A stretch of 64,000 nucleotides of DNA, from assembly GCA_964371055.1 (NCBI GenBank), contig CAYJLF010000008.1, positions 152,770-216,769 of the forward strand. Reading direction: 5' to 3'. Below are positions 50,877 through 59,241 of the stretch, piece after piece; position 1 is the stretch's first letter, and each line of letters begins with the position of its first letter. The translations under genes were made by a program, and so were the position numbers. This DNA is from CAYJLF01 sp964371055 (lineage in GTDB: Bacteria; Eisenbacteria; RBG-16-71-46; CAIMUX01). The notes beneath the pieces are model-generated. The model was not told where the DNA came from, ran no database searches, and was given only the letters and a program-made list of their open reading frames with translations.

Positions 50877-52784
50877 TCAAGCCGCGAGTCGATCGACGTC
50901 CCGCTCGAAAAAGGCGCGAAGCCCGCCGTCCCGCCGTGCCGCCAGCCGCAATCCGAGCGCGTTGGCGGCCATGGCGGCGAGCGCCAGGAGAAGCGCCAGC
51001 CGTGGGGCGATGGTCGCATCCGCCGCGCCCGTGGGAAGAATCCAGAGCGGATGCGACCAGCTCGGCGCCGTCCAGAGCGTGAGCGCCAGGCCGGCGAGGA
51101 TCGCGGACGGCGCCCCGGCGATCGGATGGCCGCGGACGGCGCACCCCACGCCGGGCAGCAGGTACTCCAGCCAGGGACGGACGCGCGACCAGGACGAAGG
51201 TCGCTCCTCGATCAGGCGCTGCAGGAGGATGCGGGTCGATTGCCCGATCCCCGCCGTCCCGACCTGGCCGGCGCAGGCGCGGCAGTAAGCGCGGCGATCG
51301 GCGCGCCGGAGGCAGCGACGGCAGATCGGTGCGCCGCACTGGAAACAGACATGGGGCGCCGGCTGTCGGCGCAGGTGCCCACCGACCAGAAGGCCGATCA
51401 TGACCGCGAGGAGGAGCACCGGCCCCGACCAGACCGGATGTCCCAGCGGGAGGATCGCGAGGAGAGGGCGGGGGACCGTGCCGGCCGGTGCGCGGCGAAG
51501 CTGCCAGGACCAGAGATCGGCCGCGGAGAGCTCGGCCTCGATGGGAGAGCGCGGGACAGCTCCCGGCGCGACGCGTCCGATCGCGCGCAGCCGTTCCAGA
51601 TCGATCGTCGCGGCCTCTTCCATCGCGGCGTCGGCCGCTACGTAGTCGCTTCGCTCGGCGTAGACGAGGCCGAGGTTGTACTGTGCCTCGAAGCAGGCGG
51701 GATCGTGGGCCGAGGCGCGCCGGTAGTGCTCGATCGCCGCGGCCGGAAATCCCGCCCGGAGGCGCGCGGTGCCGAGGTTCGTTTCGATCACCGCGGGAGG
51801 GAGTTCCGCCCTCCCGGCCGCAGTGGCGAGGCGAGAAAGCGCATCGGCGATCCGTCCCTCCCGCGAAGCGCGGAGAGCGTGGAGATAGTTGGGTGCGGCC
51901 CCGTCCGGCTCCGCCGCGAGCCAGGCGTCGAGCGCCGCCGAGTTCGGGCCGGAGGCGGGGTCGCGCTGGATCTCGGCGATGAGAGATGCGTCCCGCCCGT
52001 CGGGAGCATGACCCCAGAGCGGCCTGACGGCCATCAGCACCGGGCCGGCGATCAGGATGCAGGCGGTGGCCGCGAGGGTCAGGATCCTCTCCCGGGATGA
52101 GAATCGGAACGAGGATGCGAAGGCCCACGAGAGCAACGTCCCGGCGACACCGGACCCGGCCACGAACGGAAGAGCCAGCATGCACCACGCGCCCGGACCC
52201 GCGGCGCGACCGGCCGGCAGCGACCAGGCGAGGTACTCGCTCATCATGTGGTGCAGCGCGCGCGCGTGTCGGACCAGGATCCCCAGGAGGAGGAGGAGCG
52301 AACCGAGGACGAGCGCCATCGCGGTCCCGGGGACGATGTGCGATACGATCCACCTCGATGCGCGATAGTCGGTCAGGATGATCCCGGCGAGTCCCCGCGC
52401 TTCGGCGGCGGCGCGGCTCGGTTCCGTGAGGGCGTAGAGCCGGAGGAGCGCCAGGCGTGGGGGGATCGCTCCGGGATCGAGCACGGAGGCCTCGCTCCAT
52501 CGCGCGATCGCGTCTCCCCGGTCGCCCGATCGTTCCGCCTCCGTCGCCCGGATGGCCGCGTCGAGGGCGGTGAGAGTCGAAGGGGGCGGGATCGGGGGGG
52601 GCGTCGCGGAGCGGATCGACGTCGCGGCCGTCGCCAGGAGAATCAGGACGAGCCACGTCCGCCCCAGACGTCGAAGCGGCCGGAATGCCGCGGGGTTCAG
52701 CAGCCTCGACCCAGGATTCGCACGACCGCTCGGGGCGTGTTCGGGATGGGTCGGGTCGAGGGCGTGACGGGATCGGGTTGACAC
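50877..52784 (-). CDS. Multi-pass membrane TPR protein with a zinc-ribbon-like Cys cluster
   Basis: 635 aa. GTG start with GGAGGT eight bases before it. One hydrophobic signal-like helix (RTWLVLILLATAATSI), then TPR-type repeats (residues ~70-110 and ~290-400: NYLHALRASREGRIADAL, EAQYNLGLVYAERSDYVAA), two helices near residues 150-250 (VPGTAMALVLGSLLLLLGIL), and helices after 450. Between the last helices is a four-Cys cluster VCFQCGAPICRRCLRRA...CRACAGQ, likely a zinc ribbon. Such membrane proteins are known in delta-proteobacteria and relatives without known function. Confidence 0.7.
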   Translation of the reverse strand: MSTRSRHALDPTHPEHAPSGRANPGSRLLNPAAFRPLRRLGRTWLVLILLATAATSIRSATPPPIPPPSTLTALDAAIRATEAERSGDRGDAIARWSEASVLDPGAIPPRLALLRLYALTEPSRAAAEARGLAGIILTDYRASRWIVSHIVPGTAMALVLGSLLLLLGILVRHARALHHMMSEYLAWSLPAGRAAGPGAWCMLALPFVAGSGVAGTLLSWAFASSFRFSSRERILTLAATACILIAGPVLMAVRPLWGHAPDGRDASLIAEIQRDPASGPNSAALDAWLAAEPDGAAPNYLHALRASREGRIADALSRLATAAGRAELPPAVIETNLGTARLRAGFPAAAIEHYRRASAHDPACFEAQYNLGLVYAERSDYVAADAAMEEAATIDLERLRAIGRVAPGAVPRSPIEAELSAADLWSWQLRRAPAGTVPRPLLAILPLGHPVWSGPVLLLAVMIGLLVGGHLRRQPAPHVCFQCGAPICRRCLRRADRRAYCRACAGQVGTAGIGQSTRILLQRLIEERPSSWSRVRPWLEYLLPGVGCAVRGHPIAGAPSAILAGLALTLWTAPSWSHPLWILPTGAADATIAPRLALLLALAAMAANALGLRLAARRDGGLRAFFERDVDRLAA

Positions 52785-53074
52785 GTGCCGGTACCTCCAG
52801 ACCGAGGTGCCGCCGGGTTCGACGGCTGTCTTTCCTTTGGGTTATCGGCAGGTCGAGGGGAGTTCTTCATCATCGCGGTGCGGCCCCGAGCGCGCCATGA
52901 CGGGATCGACAAAAGGGTTGCTCCGTCTTGAGATCTGTAGGATTCTCCCGGCGGGTGCCGCACCTTCCGACGGGGTGGGGGGCGGGGCCGTGGAGCGGGG
53001 GCTGGACATCCGCCGCCGGCAGTAAGCCTGCCGTCCGGCGGGATGCCGAATGGGCATATCGAGGAGAGAATTCC

Positions 53075-53824
53075 ATGTACCGTCGTAGCCTTCTTCTGCG
53101 CTGGGGTTGGGTGCTTCTCACGGCCGGGTTGATGTTGGGCGTCGGAATCGCGATGGCACAGGAAGGCGGGGCGCCCCCGGCCCAGCCGGCGGCCAAGTCC
53201 GGATCCGGCCTGGTCGATTGGTTCCAGAAGGGGGGCGTCTTCATGTGGCCCCTGCTGCTGGCCTCCATCATCGGGCTAGCCGCCATCATCGAGCGGTTCG
53301 TCACGCTGCGCCGCGCCTCCGTCGACACCCGCAAGTTCATCGGACGGGTGGTCGACGATCTCCGCCAGCACGGGATCCGCGCGGCGGTGGAGACCTGCCA
53401 GAACACCCGCGGCCCGATCGCGGCGATCGTCCACAGCGGCCTGACGAAAGTCGACCAGGGGCCGGAGGCCGTCGAGAAGGCGATCGAGTCGGCCGGCGGG
53501 ATCGAGGTCTCCTTCCTGCAGCGCGGCCTGATCGTCATGGCTTCCGTCGCCAACATCGGCCCGCTGCTCGGCTTCCTCGGCACGGTCTCGGGGATGATTC
53601 ACGCCTTCGAGGCGATCGCCGCGGCCGACCAGGTCAGCGCCAAGCTGGTTGCCTCCGGCATCTCCGAGGCTCTGATCACGACCCAGGCCGGACTTCTCAT
53701 CGCCATTCCGGTGCAGAGCTTCTACAACTACTACATCGCGCGCATCGACCGCTTCGTGGTGGAGATGGAAGAGAGTTCCATCGATCTCATCAACGAGATC
53801 GAGAAGGGGACCTTCAAGAAGTAG
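53075..53824 (+). CDS. exbB: ExbB/TolQ-type proton channel subunit with N-terminal signal peptide
   Basis: 249 aa. Forms the proton channel that energises TonB. The first ~26 residues are a signal peptide (LLTAGLMLGVGIAMAQ), as is common in FCB-group ExbB, unlike enterobacterial ones. Three transmembrane helices follow: FMWPLLLASIIGLAAIIERF, IVMASVANIGPLLGFLGTV (the conserved GLLGTV region, here GFLGTVSGM) and LITTQAGLLIAIPVQSFYNY. GAGGAGA eight bases before the ATG. It heads exbB-exbD-exbD-tonB. Confidence 0.92.
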   Translation: MYRRSLLLRWGWVLLTAGLMLGVGIAMAQEGGAPPAQPAAKSGSGLVDWFQKGGVFMWPLLLASIIGLAAIIERFVTLRRASVDTRKFIGRVVDDLRQHGIRAAVETCQNTRGPIAAIVHSGLTKVDQGPEAVEKAIESAGGIEVSFLQRGLIVMASVANIGPLLGFLGTVSGMIHAFEAIAAADQVSAKLVASGISEALITTQAGLLIAIPVQSFYNYYIARIDRFVVEMEESSIDLINEIEKGTFKK

Positions 53825-53832
53825 GGGGCGGA

Positions 53833-53847
53833 CCGGCTCTCAGCCGG
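53833..53847 (+). other. Intercistronic hairpin between exbB and exbD
   Basis: CCGGCT-CTC-AGCCGG, a perfect 6 bp stem with a 3-base loop. No T-run. It may protect the exbB mRNA end, helping make more ExbB than ExbD, but this is inference. Confidence 0.4.
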
Positions 53848-53861
53848 CAAGGACGGACGAT

Positions 53862-54266
53862 ATGAAAATTCGTGGACGACCCAAGCCCAGCGGGGAGATC
53901 CCGCAATCGTCCCTGGGGGACATCGCGTTCCTCCTCCTGATCTTCTTCATCGCGACGACGATGTTCGACATCGAGATGGGAATTCCGCTGGTGCTGCCGG
54001 GGAACATTTCGCAGTCGGTGACGGTCAACCGGAAGAACGTCCTGACCGTCTCGAGCGATGCGACCGGCGCGCTCTACGTCGACGGAGAGTCGATCACTCC
54101 GAGCGATATCCACCTGCGGGTGGAACAGCGCCTGGCTGAAAATCCCGAACTGGTGGTCTCGATCGAGACCCACCCTGACGCCAAGTACGGCGCGATGATC
54201 ACGATGCTGGACGAGGTGAAAAAGGCCAAGGCGGGGAAGATCTCCCTGCGCATGAGCCGCGGCTGA
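53862..54266 (+). CDS. exbD: ExbD/TolR-type biopolymer transport protein (first copy)
   Basis: 134 aa. One transmembrane helix with the key acidic residue: LGDIAFLLLIFFIATTMF (Asp near residue 20), then a periplasmic domain ending GKISLRMSRG. The Asp is the proton-carrying residue of the channel. It sits in the exb operon, 37 bases after exbB. Confidence 0.93.
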   Translation: MKIRGRPKPSGEIPQSSLGDIAFLLLIFFIATTMFDIEMGIPLVLPGNISQSVTVNRKNVLTVSSDATGALYVDGESITPSDIHLRVEQRLAENPELVVSIETHPDAKYGAMITMLDEVKKAKAGKISLRMSRG

Positions 54267-54295
54267 CGATGCCCGGACCTCAGGTCCCGGCCAAG

Positions 54296-54315
54296 GCGGA
54301 CCGCGCTCGGTCCGC
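54296..54315 (+). other. Intercistronic hairpin between the two exbD genes
   Basis: GCGGACCG-CGCT-CGGTCCGC, a perfect 8 bp stem with a tetraloop, ending 15 bases before the second exbD. No T-run; candidate processing or stability element. Confidence 0.45.
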
Positions 54316-54330
54316 GGGAGTGATGATCCG

Positions 54331-54741
54331 ATGAGACTCAAGCGGACAGTCGGGTCGGATGCGGGGATACCGACCGCCTCGACCGCCGACATCGCGTTCC
54401 TGCTGCTCATCTTCTTCCTGGCCACCACCATCTTCAAGATGGAGAACGGCCTTCCGGTGAATCTGCCCCGGGCGGAGATGGGGCAGAAGGTCCCCAAGCA
54501 GAAGACAGCCCATGTCTACCTGGACGCGGGGGGGAACATCTCCATCGACGATCTCCTGATCCAGATGGAAATGATCGAGCCGATCCTCGCCAAGAAGCTC
54601 TCCGCGAACTCGACGCTCATCGTGGGGCTCACGATCGACGAAGCGGTCCCCTACAACCTGGCGGACGACGTGATGGAGCAGTTGAAGCGGGCGAACGCAC
54701 TCAACACATCCTTCACCATCTCACCGGCCGAGAAGGGGTGA
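54331..54741 (+). CDS. exbD: ExbD/TolR-type biopolymer transport protein (second copy)
   Basis: 136 aa. TADIAFLLLIFFLATTIF holds the transmembrane helix with the essential Asp near residue 19. The remainder differs from the first copy (about one third alike by eye), so it is not a recent duplication. Two ExbD paralogues per operon are typical of FCB bacteria and could form heterodimers in the channel. Confidence 0.92.
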   Translation: MRLKRTVGSDAGIPTASTADIAFLLLIFFLATTIFKMENGLPVNLPRAEMGQKVPKQKTAHVYLDAGGNISIDDLLIQMEMIEPILAKKLSANSTLIVGLTIDEAVPYNLADDVMEQLKRANALNTSFTISPAEKG

Positions 54742-54763
54742 TCCCCGGAAGGAGTCGGACGCC

Positions 54764-55417
54764 ATGGCGATCTACATCGATACCCTGACCCAGTCCGAGC
54801 ACTTCAAGCTCAAGTCGAGCTACAACCGGGTCTTCACCTACGGGTTCATCGCGGCGATCGTGGTGCACGTCCTGGCCGCGATCTTCTCCCCGCCCTATAC
54901 CCCGACCCCGTACCAGCTCCGGGAGAAGCAGGTCCAGGTGATCGAACTGCCCGACGCGATCGTGATCCCGCCGCCGCCGGCCGACATCGTGCGACCCGAG
55001 CTGCCGCAGGAAATCGACATCAGCGACACCGGGGGGGACGATTCCGCGATCATCGCCTCGACCGACTTCAACCCGTTCGCCCCGCCGGCGATCCCCGACG
55101 CCAGCCAGCTTCAGGGCGACGGGCAGGCGGAGGTCTTCGTCGCCTATGACACGGCGCCGGAGCCGGTCCACACCGAGGCGCCGATCTATCCCGACCTGGC
55201 CCGGCAGGCCGAGGCGGAAGGCACCGTCAATGTCCTCATCACGATCGACGAGACCGGCCGGGTGGTGAACGCCGTCGTGCAGTCCTCCGACGCCATTCAG
55301 TCGTTGCAGGAAGCGGCGGTGGCCGCGGCTTACAAGTGGCTCTTCAAGCCGGCCCGGCAGCGGGACCAGGCGGTAAAGGTCAGGATCGTCATCCCCTTCC
55401 GCTTCTCGCTCGACTAG
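54764..55417 (+). CDS. tonB: TonB-type energy transducer
   Basis: 217 aa. One transmembrane helix near residues 26-43 (VFTYGFIAAIVVHVLAAIF), a proline-rich linker (PPPPADIVRPELPQ) and the C-terminal TonB domain (APIYPDLARQAEAEGTVNVLITIDE, given here as APIYPDLARQAEAEG then FKPARQRDQAVKVRIVIPF). It conveys proton-motive force to outer-membrane receptors. No receptor is in the window. A good terminator follows at 55454. Confidence 0.92.
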   Translation: MAIYIDTLTQSEHFKLKSSYNRVFTYGFIAAIVVHVLAAIFSPPYTPTPYQLREKQVQVIELPDAIVIPPPPADIVRPELPQEIDISDTGGDDSAIIASTDFNPFAPPAIPDASQLQGDGQAEVFVAYDTAPEPVHTEAPIYPDLARQAEAEGTVNVLITIDETGRVVNAVVQSSDAIQSLQEAAVAAAYKWLFKPARQRDQAVKVRIVIPFRFSLD

Positions 55418-55453
55418 CGGACGGCGCGCGGTACGCCCTTCGGTTCGAACCGG

Positions 55454-55488
55454 ACCGGATTCCCGGAAGCCCCGGGGATCCGGTTTTT
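55454..55488 (+). terminator. Intrinsic terminator of the exb-tonB operon
   Basis: ACCGGAT-TCCCGG pairs with the opposite strand CCGGGG-ATCCGGT around a short loop (about 13 pairs), followed by TTTTTCTCT. Confidence 0.8.
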
Positions 55489-55611
55489 CTCTGCTCCGCC
55501 CGGCCGCGGGGCGGCGACGGCGCAACCCCTTTCCGGACGCGCGCGTACTTCGCCTGCATCGCGCCCGATCGGCCCCGGCGCAACGGGGGTGCGCGGACGC
55601 GGATTCGGTCC

Positions 55612-55617
55612 TACAAT
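55612..55617 (+). promoter_or_regulatory. Possible -10 of the exporter operon
   Basis: TACAAT, about 75 bases before the TolC-like gene; no good -35 is visible. Confidence 0.35.
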
Positions 55618-55690
55618 GCCGTGCGTGCCGGGCGGGAAAGCCCTGCCGTGCCCCGGCGCCGGTGGAGCGGAGAGCAGAGGAGGAGTGTGC

Positions 55691-57118
55691 ATGTCGAGAA
55701 CCTGGAGTGGACGCGCGCGGCGGACGCGGGAAGGCGTCGGCGTGGCGGCCGGCCCGTGGTCAGCGCGACTCGGTCGAACCGCTCTGGCCTTCGTGGCCGT
55801 CGCCGTCGTGATCGGCTCGAGCGCGGTGTTCGCGGCCGACGAGTCGGGGCCGGATCTGAGCCGACCCCTGTCGCTGGCGCAGCTGGAAGAGCTCGCTCTG
55901 TCCCGCAACCTCTCGATCGCTCAGGCGCTCTCTTCGGAACAGATCTCGCGGGGAGCGCGCCTGGGGGCGTGGTCGGCCCTCCTGCCGAGCCTCCGCGCCA
56001 GCCTGCAGTTCAACCAGACCAGCTATAACTACTCGGCCGGGCGCGTCGATCCGAACACCGGGCGGGACCTGCTCGAGGAGGGGACGGACGACGAGTACGG
56101 CCTGAGCCTCAATGGCGGCATGAGCCTCGTCGATCTCCCCTCGTGGTACGCTGCCCGGAGCGCGGGGAAGAGCCTGGCGGCGGCGGGCGCCGGGGCCGAG
56201 GACGCGCGTTCCCAGATCCTTTTGCAGACCCGCACCCAGTACTATGCCCTGGCTCGCTCCGAGGAACTGGCCCGCGTGGCGCGCGAGTCGGTGGAACTGC
56301 GGCAGGAACAGCTGCGGCGGGCCGAATCGCTCTTCGAACTCGGCTCGGTCGCCAAGAGCGACGTCCTGCAGGCCCAGGTGAACCTCGCGACCGCGGAGCG
56401 TGATCGGATCGCCACCGCGAATCGGGTGGAGCAGGTGCGGGCTTTCCTCGCGGTGCTGTTGGCCGTGCCGGTGGAGTCGAGGATCGAGATCGAGCCTCCC
56501 GCGCCGGTGGTGGAGATTCCCGCCCTGCCGGCCGAAGGAGAGCTGATCCGCCGCGCGCAGGAAGAGCGCGACGATGTCCGCCAGGCCCGCCACGCGCTCG
56601 AAGCCGCCCGGCTCACGGCGCGGGCGCGCAAGTTCGAACATCTCCCTTCCCTGGCGGCCGGCTACAGCTACTCCAAGCAGCAGGATGCGGTCGCCGACGT
56701 CTTCAAGGATTCGAAGCGGGATGCTCGCTGGGGCTACAGCGTCGGGCTCTCCATGAATGTCTTCGACGGCCTCGCCGCCGAGGCCGGCGCGCAGCGGGCG
56801 ACCGCCGAAGCCCGGTTGAGGGAGGAGCAGCTCCGCGCGGCGGAACTGCAAGCCGCCCTGGCCGTTCGCGAGGCGCTGCTGGCGATCAAAGACGCGTCGG
56901 AAGCGCTCGTCTCCTCTCGCGAAGGAGTGCGACTCGCCGAGGAGAGCGTGCGGCTGCAGAAGGCGCTCTACGAGAGCGGAGGGGGCACCCTCCTGGAGTG
57001 GAACAACGCGCAGGTCGAACTGACCCGGGCGCGCGTCGCGATCGTTGAGGCCGAATCCGACCTGCGCGTGGCCGAGGCGCAGCTCGAGCGGGCGGCCGGC
57101 GGACCAGTCCGGCCGTAA
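55691..57118 (+). CDS. TolC-family outer-membrane efflux channel
   Basis: 475 aa. An Arg-rich start precedes a signal peptide (LAFVAVAVVIGSSAVFA). The mature part has the two internally repeated TolC halves: PLSLAQLEELALSRNLSI opens the first; long coiled-coil helices contain the pattern LGSVAKSDVLQAQVNLATAE; the second half mirrors it (ESGGGTLLEWNNAQVELTRA). It should form the trimeric exit duct for the adaptor and ABC pump that follow. AGAGGAGGAG upstream of the ATG. Confidence 0.9.
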   Translation: MSRTWSGRARRTREGVGVAAGPWSARLGRTALAFVAVAVVIGSSAVFAADESGPDLSRPLSLAQLEELALSRNLSIAQALSSEQISRGARLGAWSALLPSLRASLQFNQTSYNYSAGRVDPNTGRDLLEEGTDDEYGLSLNGGMSLVDLPSWYAARSAGKSLAAAGAGAEDARSQILLQTRTQYYALARSEELARVARESVELRQEQLRRAESLFELGSVAKSDVLQAQVNLATAERDRIATANRVEQVRAFLAVLLAVPVESRIEIEPPAPVVEIPALPAEGELIRRAQEERDDVRQARHALEAARLTARARKFEHLPSLAAGYSYSKQQDAVADVFKDSKRDARWGYSVGLSMNVFDGLAAEAGAQRATAEARLREEQLRAAELQAALAVREALLAIKDASEALVSSREGVRLAEESVRLQKALYESGGGTLLEWNNAQVELTRARVAIVEAESDLRVAEAQLERAAGGPVRP

Positions 57119-57140
57119 CGGCCGCGTGAGAGGGGGGTGC

Positions 57141-58469
57141 ATGCGAAGGCCGGGCAGGGGGGTCTGGATCGCCGTCGGAGCCGTGGTGCTGGTCGCCGTC
57201 TTCGTCGTGGCGAGCCTCTCGAACTCTGAGCGGAAGAAACGGGGCGTCGAGGTGCGGTACGAAGCGGTGAAGCGCGACCGGATCGAGTCGTGGGTGCGTG
57301 CTCCCGGCCGGGTGCAGGCGGAACGGCTCGTGCAGGTCTCCTCCAACGTCACCGGGCGAATCCGGACGCTGGCCGTGCGCGAGGGCGACGCCGTCCAGAA
57401 CGGTGACCTCCTGCTCGAGCTGGACGACGAGCGCTACCGCTCGGCCGTGGCCGGCAACGAAGCGCTCGTCCAGGGCGCGGCGGCCGATCTCGAGCTGGCC
57501 GAAGCGCAGGCCGCACTCTCGCGGCAGACGCTCCTGCGCCAGGAGAAGCTGCTCGAAGCGGGCCTGGTCTCCTCCGAGTCGATCGAATCGGTTCGCACCC
57601 AGGCGCGGGTCGACGCCGCGCGCGTCACCTCCGCCCGCGAGGAACTGAGGCGCCGGCGCGCGTCCCTCGACGAGGCCCGGAAAGACGTGCAGGAGACGGT
57701 CTTTCGGGCCCCGATCGACGGCATGGTGACGGCGCTGAACGTCGAGGTGGGAGAGAATGTCATCACCGGCACGATGAACAACCCCGGTACGGTGATCCTG
57801 ACCGTGGCCGACCTCGACACGATGGAGGTCGAAGCGGAGGTCGACGAGACGGACGTAGTGCGGGTCCGGCCCGGCCTGTCGGCCCGGATCGAGGTCGATG
57901 CCTGGGAAGACACGACGCTCGCCGGTGTCGTGCGGGCGGTCGGTATGTCGGGACGACGGGGCTCGACCGGACAGCAGCAGGGGACGAGTTTCAAGGTCGA
58001 AGTCAGGATCCTCGATCCGGCCGGCGATCTGCGTCCCGGAATGAGCGCGGAGGTCGAGGTGCTGGCCGGGGCGGCCGACTCTGCGCTCGTCGTGCCGATC
58101 CAGGCGTTGACCGCGCAGCCGGAACGGATCTGGGCCCGGTGGCAGGAAAGGCGCGAACGCCCGTCGTCTCGCTCCGGCTCGAGCCGCCGGAAGGCGGCCG
58201 AGGACGAAGCCGACACCCTGCGGGCGGGACGGAACGAGAAGCTGATCGACGGCGTCTTCCTCCATCGGGACGGGCGCGCCGTCTTCGTGCCGGTCGTCCT
58301 TGGGCTCCGCGGCGACACGATGATCGAAGTGGGGGGCGACCTCAAAGCTGGCGACGAGGTGATCACCGGCCCCTACCGAACCCTGCGCTCGCTCAAGGAT
58401 CAGGACCCGGTTCGTCGGGAGAAGACGAAGTCGAAGAAGGAGCCGAAGGGCGAGGCGGAGGCGCGGTGA
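57141..58469 (+). CDS. Periplasmic adaptor (HlyD/MacA/RND family MFP)
   Basis: 442 aa. An N-terminal transmembrane helix (WIAVGAVVLVAVFVVAS) anchors it. Lipoyl halves flank a coiled-coil hairpin: SSNVTGRIRTLAVREGDAV then ETVFRAPIDGMVTALNVEVGE; the beta-barrel domain follows. It bridges the ABC transporter and the TolC-like channel. A charged insertion (ERRERPSSRSGSSRRKAAED) near residue 340 and a Lys-rich tail are unusual extras. Confidence 0.9.
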   Translation: MRRPGRGVWIAVGAVVLVAVFVVASLSNSERKKRGVEVRYEAVKRDRIESWVRAPGRVQAERLVQVSSNVTGRIRTLAVREGDAVQNGDLLLELDDERYRSAVAGNEALVQGAAADLELAEAQAALSRQTLLRQEKLLEAGLVSSESIESVRTQARVDAARVTSAREELRRRRASLDEARKDVQETVFRAPIDGMVTALNVEVGENVITGTMNNPGTVILTVADLDTMEVEAEVDETDVVRVRPGLSARIEVDAWEDTTLAGVVRAVGMSGRRGSTGQQQGTSFKVEVRILDPAGDLRPGMSAEVEVLAGAADSALVVPIQALTAQPERIWARWQERRERPSSRSGSSRRKAAEDEADTLRAGRNEKLIDGVFLHRDGRAVFVPVVLGLRGDTMIEVGGDLKAGDEVITGPYRTLRSLKDQDPVRREKTKSKKEPKGEAEAR

Positions 58470-58506
58470 TCCGATCGACGACGGACCGGCGCGGGAAAGG
58501 GGAAGG

Positions 58507-59241
58507 ATGAGCCACGACACCGCCGATTCCGGTCCGGCTCGTTCCGGCGCCCGCGATCCCCTCATCCGCATGGAGGGAATCGAGAAGACCTACGAGGTCG
58601 GACAGGAGAAGGTGCTCGCGCTGCGTGAGGTCGATCTCGTGATCGAGCCGGGCGAGTATCTGGCGATCATGGGCCCTTCCGGTTCGGGGAAATCGACCCT
58701 GATGAACCTGATCGGCTGCCTCGATACGCCGTCGGCCGGCGTCTACTGGTTGGCCGGCCGCGCGGTGCAGAGCCTGAGTGAGGATGAACTGGCGGCGATC
58801 CGAAATCGCGAGATCGGCTTCGTGTTCCAGACCTTCAACCTCCTTCCCCGTTCGACCGCGCGCGGCAACGTCGAGCTGCCGCTGATCTATCGGGGCCTGC
58901 CGGCGGGCGAGAGGCGGGTGCGGGTCGAAGAGGCGCTCGCCGCGGTCGGCCTGGTCGACCGCGGCCATCATCGACCCAACCAGCTTTCCGGTGGACAACG
59001 CCAGCGCGTCGCCATCGCGCGCGCGCTCGTCACCCGTCCCAGCCTGATTCTGGCGGATGAGCCGACCGGCAACCTCGACACCGTGACCGGGGAGGAGATC
59101 CTTTCGGCCTTCAGCGACCTGCACCGCGCCGGAAACACCGTGCTCCTCGTGACCCACGAAGAGGACGTGGCGCGCCACGCCCGCCGCATCGTCCGGATCC
59201 GCGACGGGCGGATCGAATCGGACGAGCGTCGCGAGGCCTAG
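58507..59241 (+). CDS. ABC transporter ATP-binding protein (MacB/LolD type)
   Basis: 244 aa. Walker A GPSGSGKST, Q-loop FVFQTFNLLPR, signature LSGGQRQRVAIARAL, Walker B LILADEPTGNLD, H-loop VTHEEDVARHA. The MacB/LolD subfamily couples ATP use to mechanotransmission rather than classical pore transport. The ATPase is separate from its permeases. The substrate is not deducible (a drug, peptide or lipoprotein are possible). Confidence 0.93.
   Translation: MSHDTADSGPARSGARDPLIRMEGIEKTYEVGQEKVLALREVDLVIEPGEYLAIMGPSGSGKSTLMNLIGCLDTPSAGVYWLAGRAVQSLSEDELAAIRNREIGFVFQTFNLLPRSTARGNVELPLIYRGLPAGERRVRVEEALAAVGLVDRGHHRPNQLSGGQRQRVAIARALVTRPSLILADEPTGNLDTVTGEEILSAFSDLHRAGNTVLLVTHEEDVARHARRIVRIRDGRIESDERREA

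Noticed and set aside
52901..52943. Promoter of exbB (TCGACA/TGAGAT or TTGCTC/TAGGAT)
   Set aside because: The first pair has poor hexamers and the second a 14-base spacer; neither is convincing.
55418..55690. Riboswitch in the tonB to exporter gap
   Set aside because: Apart from the terminator and a TACAAT I see no recognisable riboswitch core.
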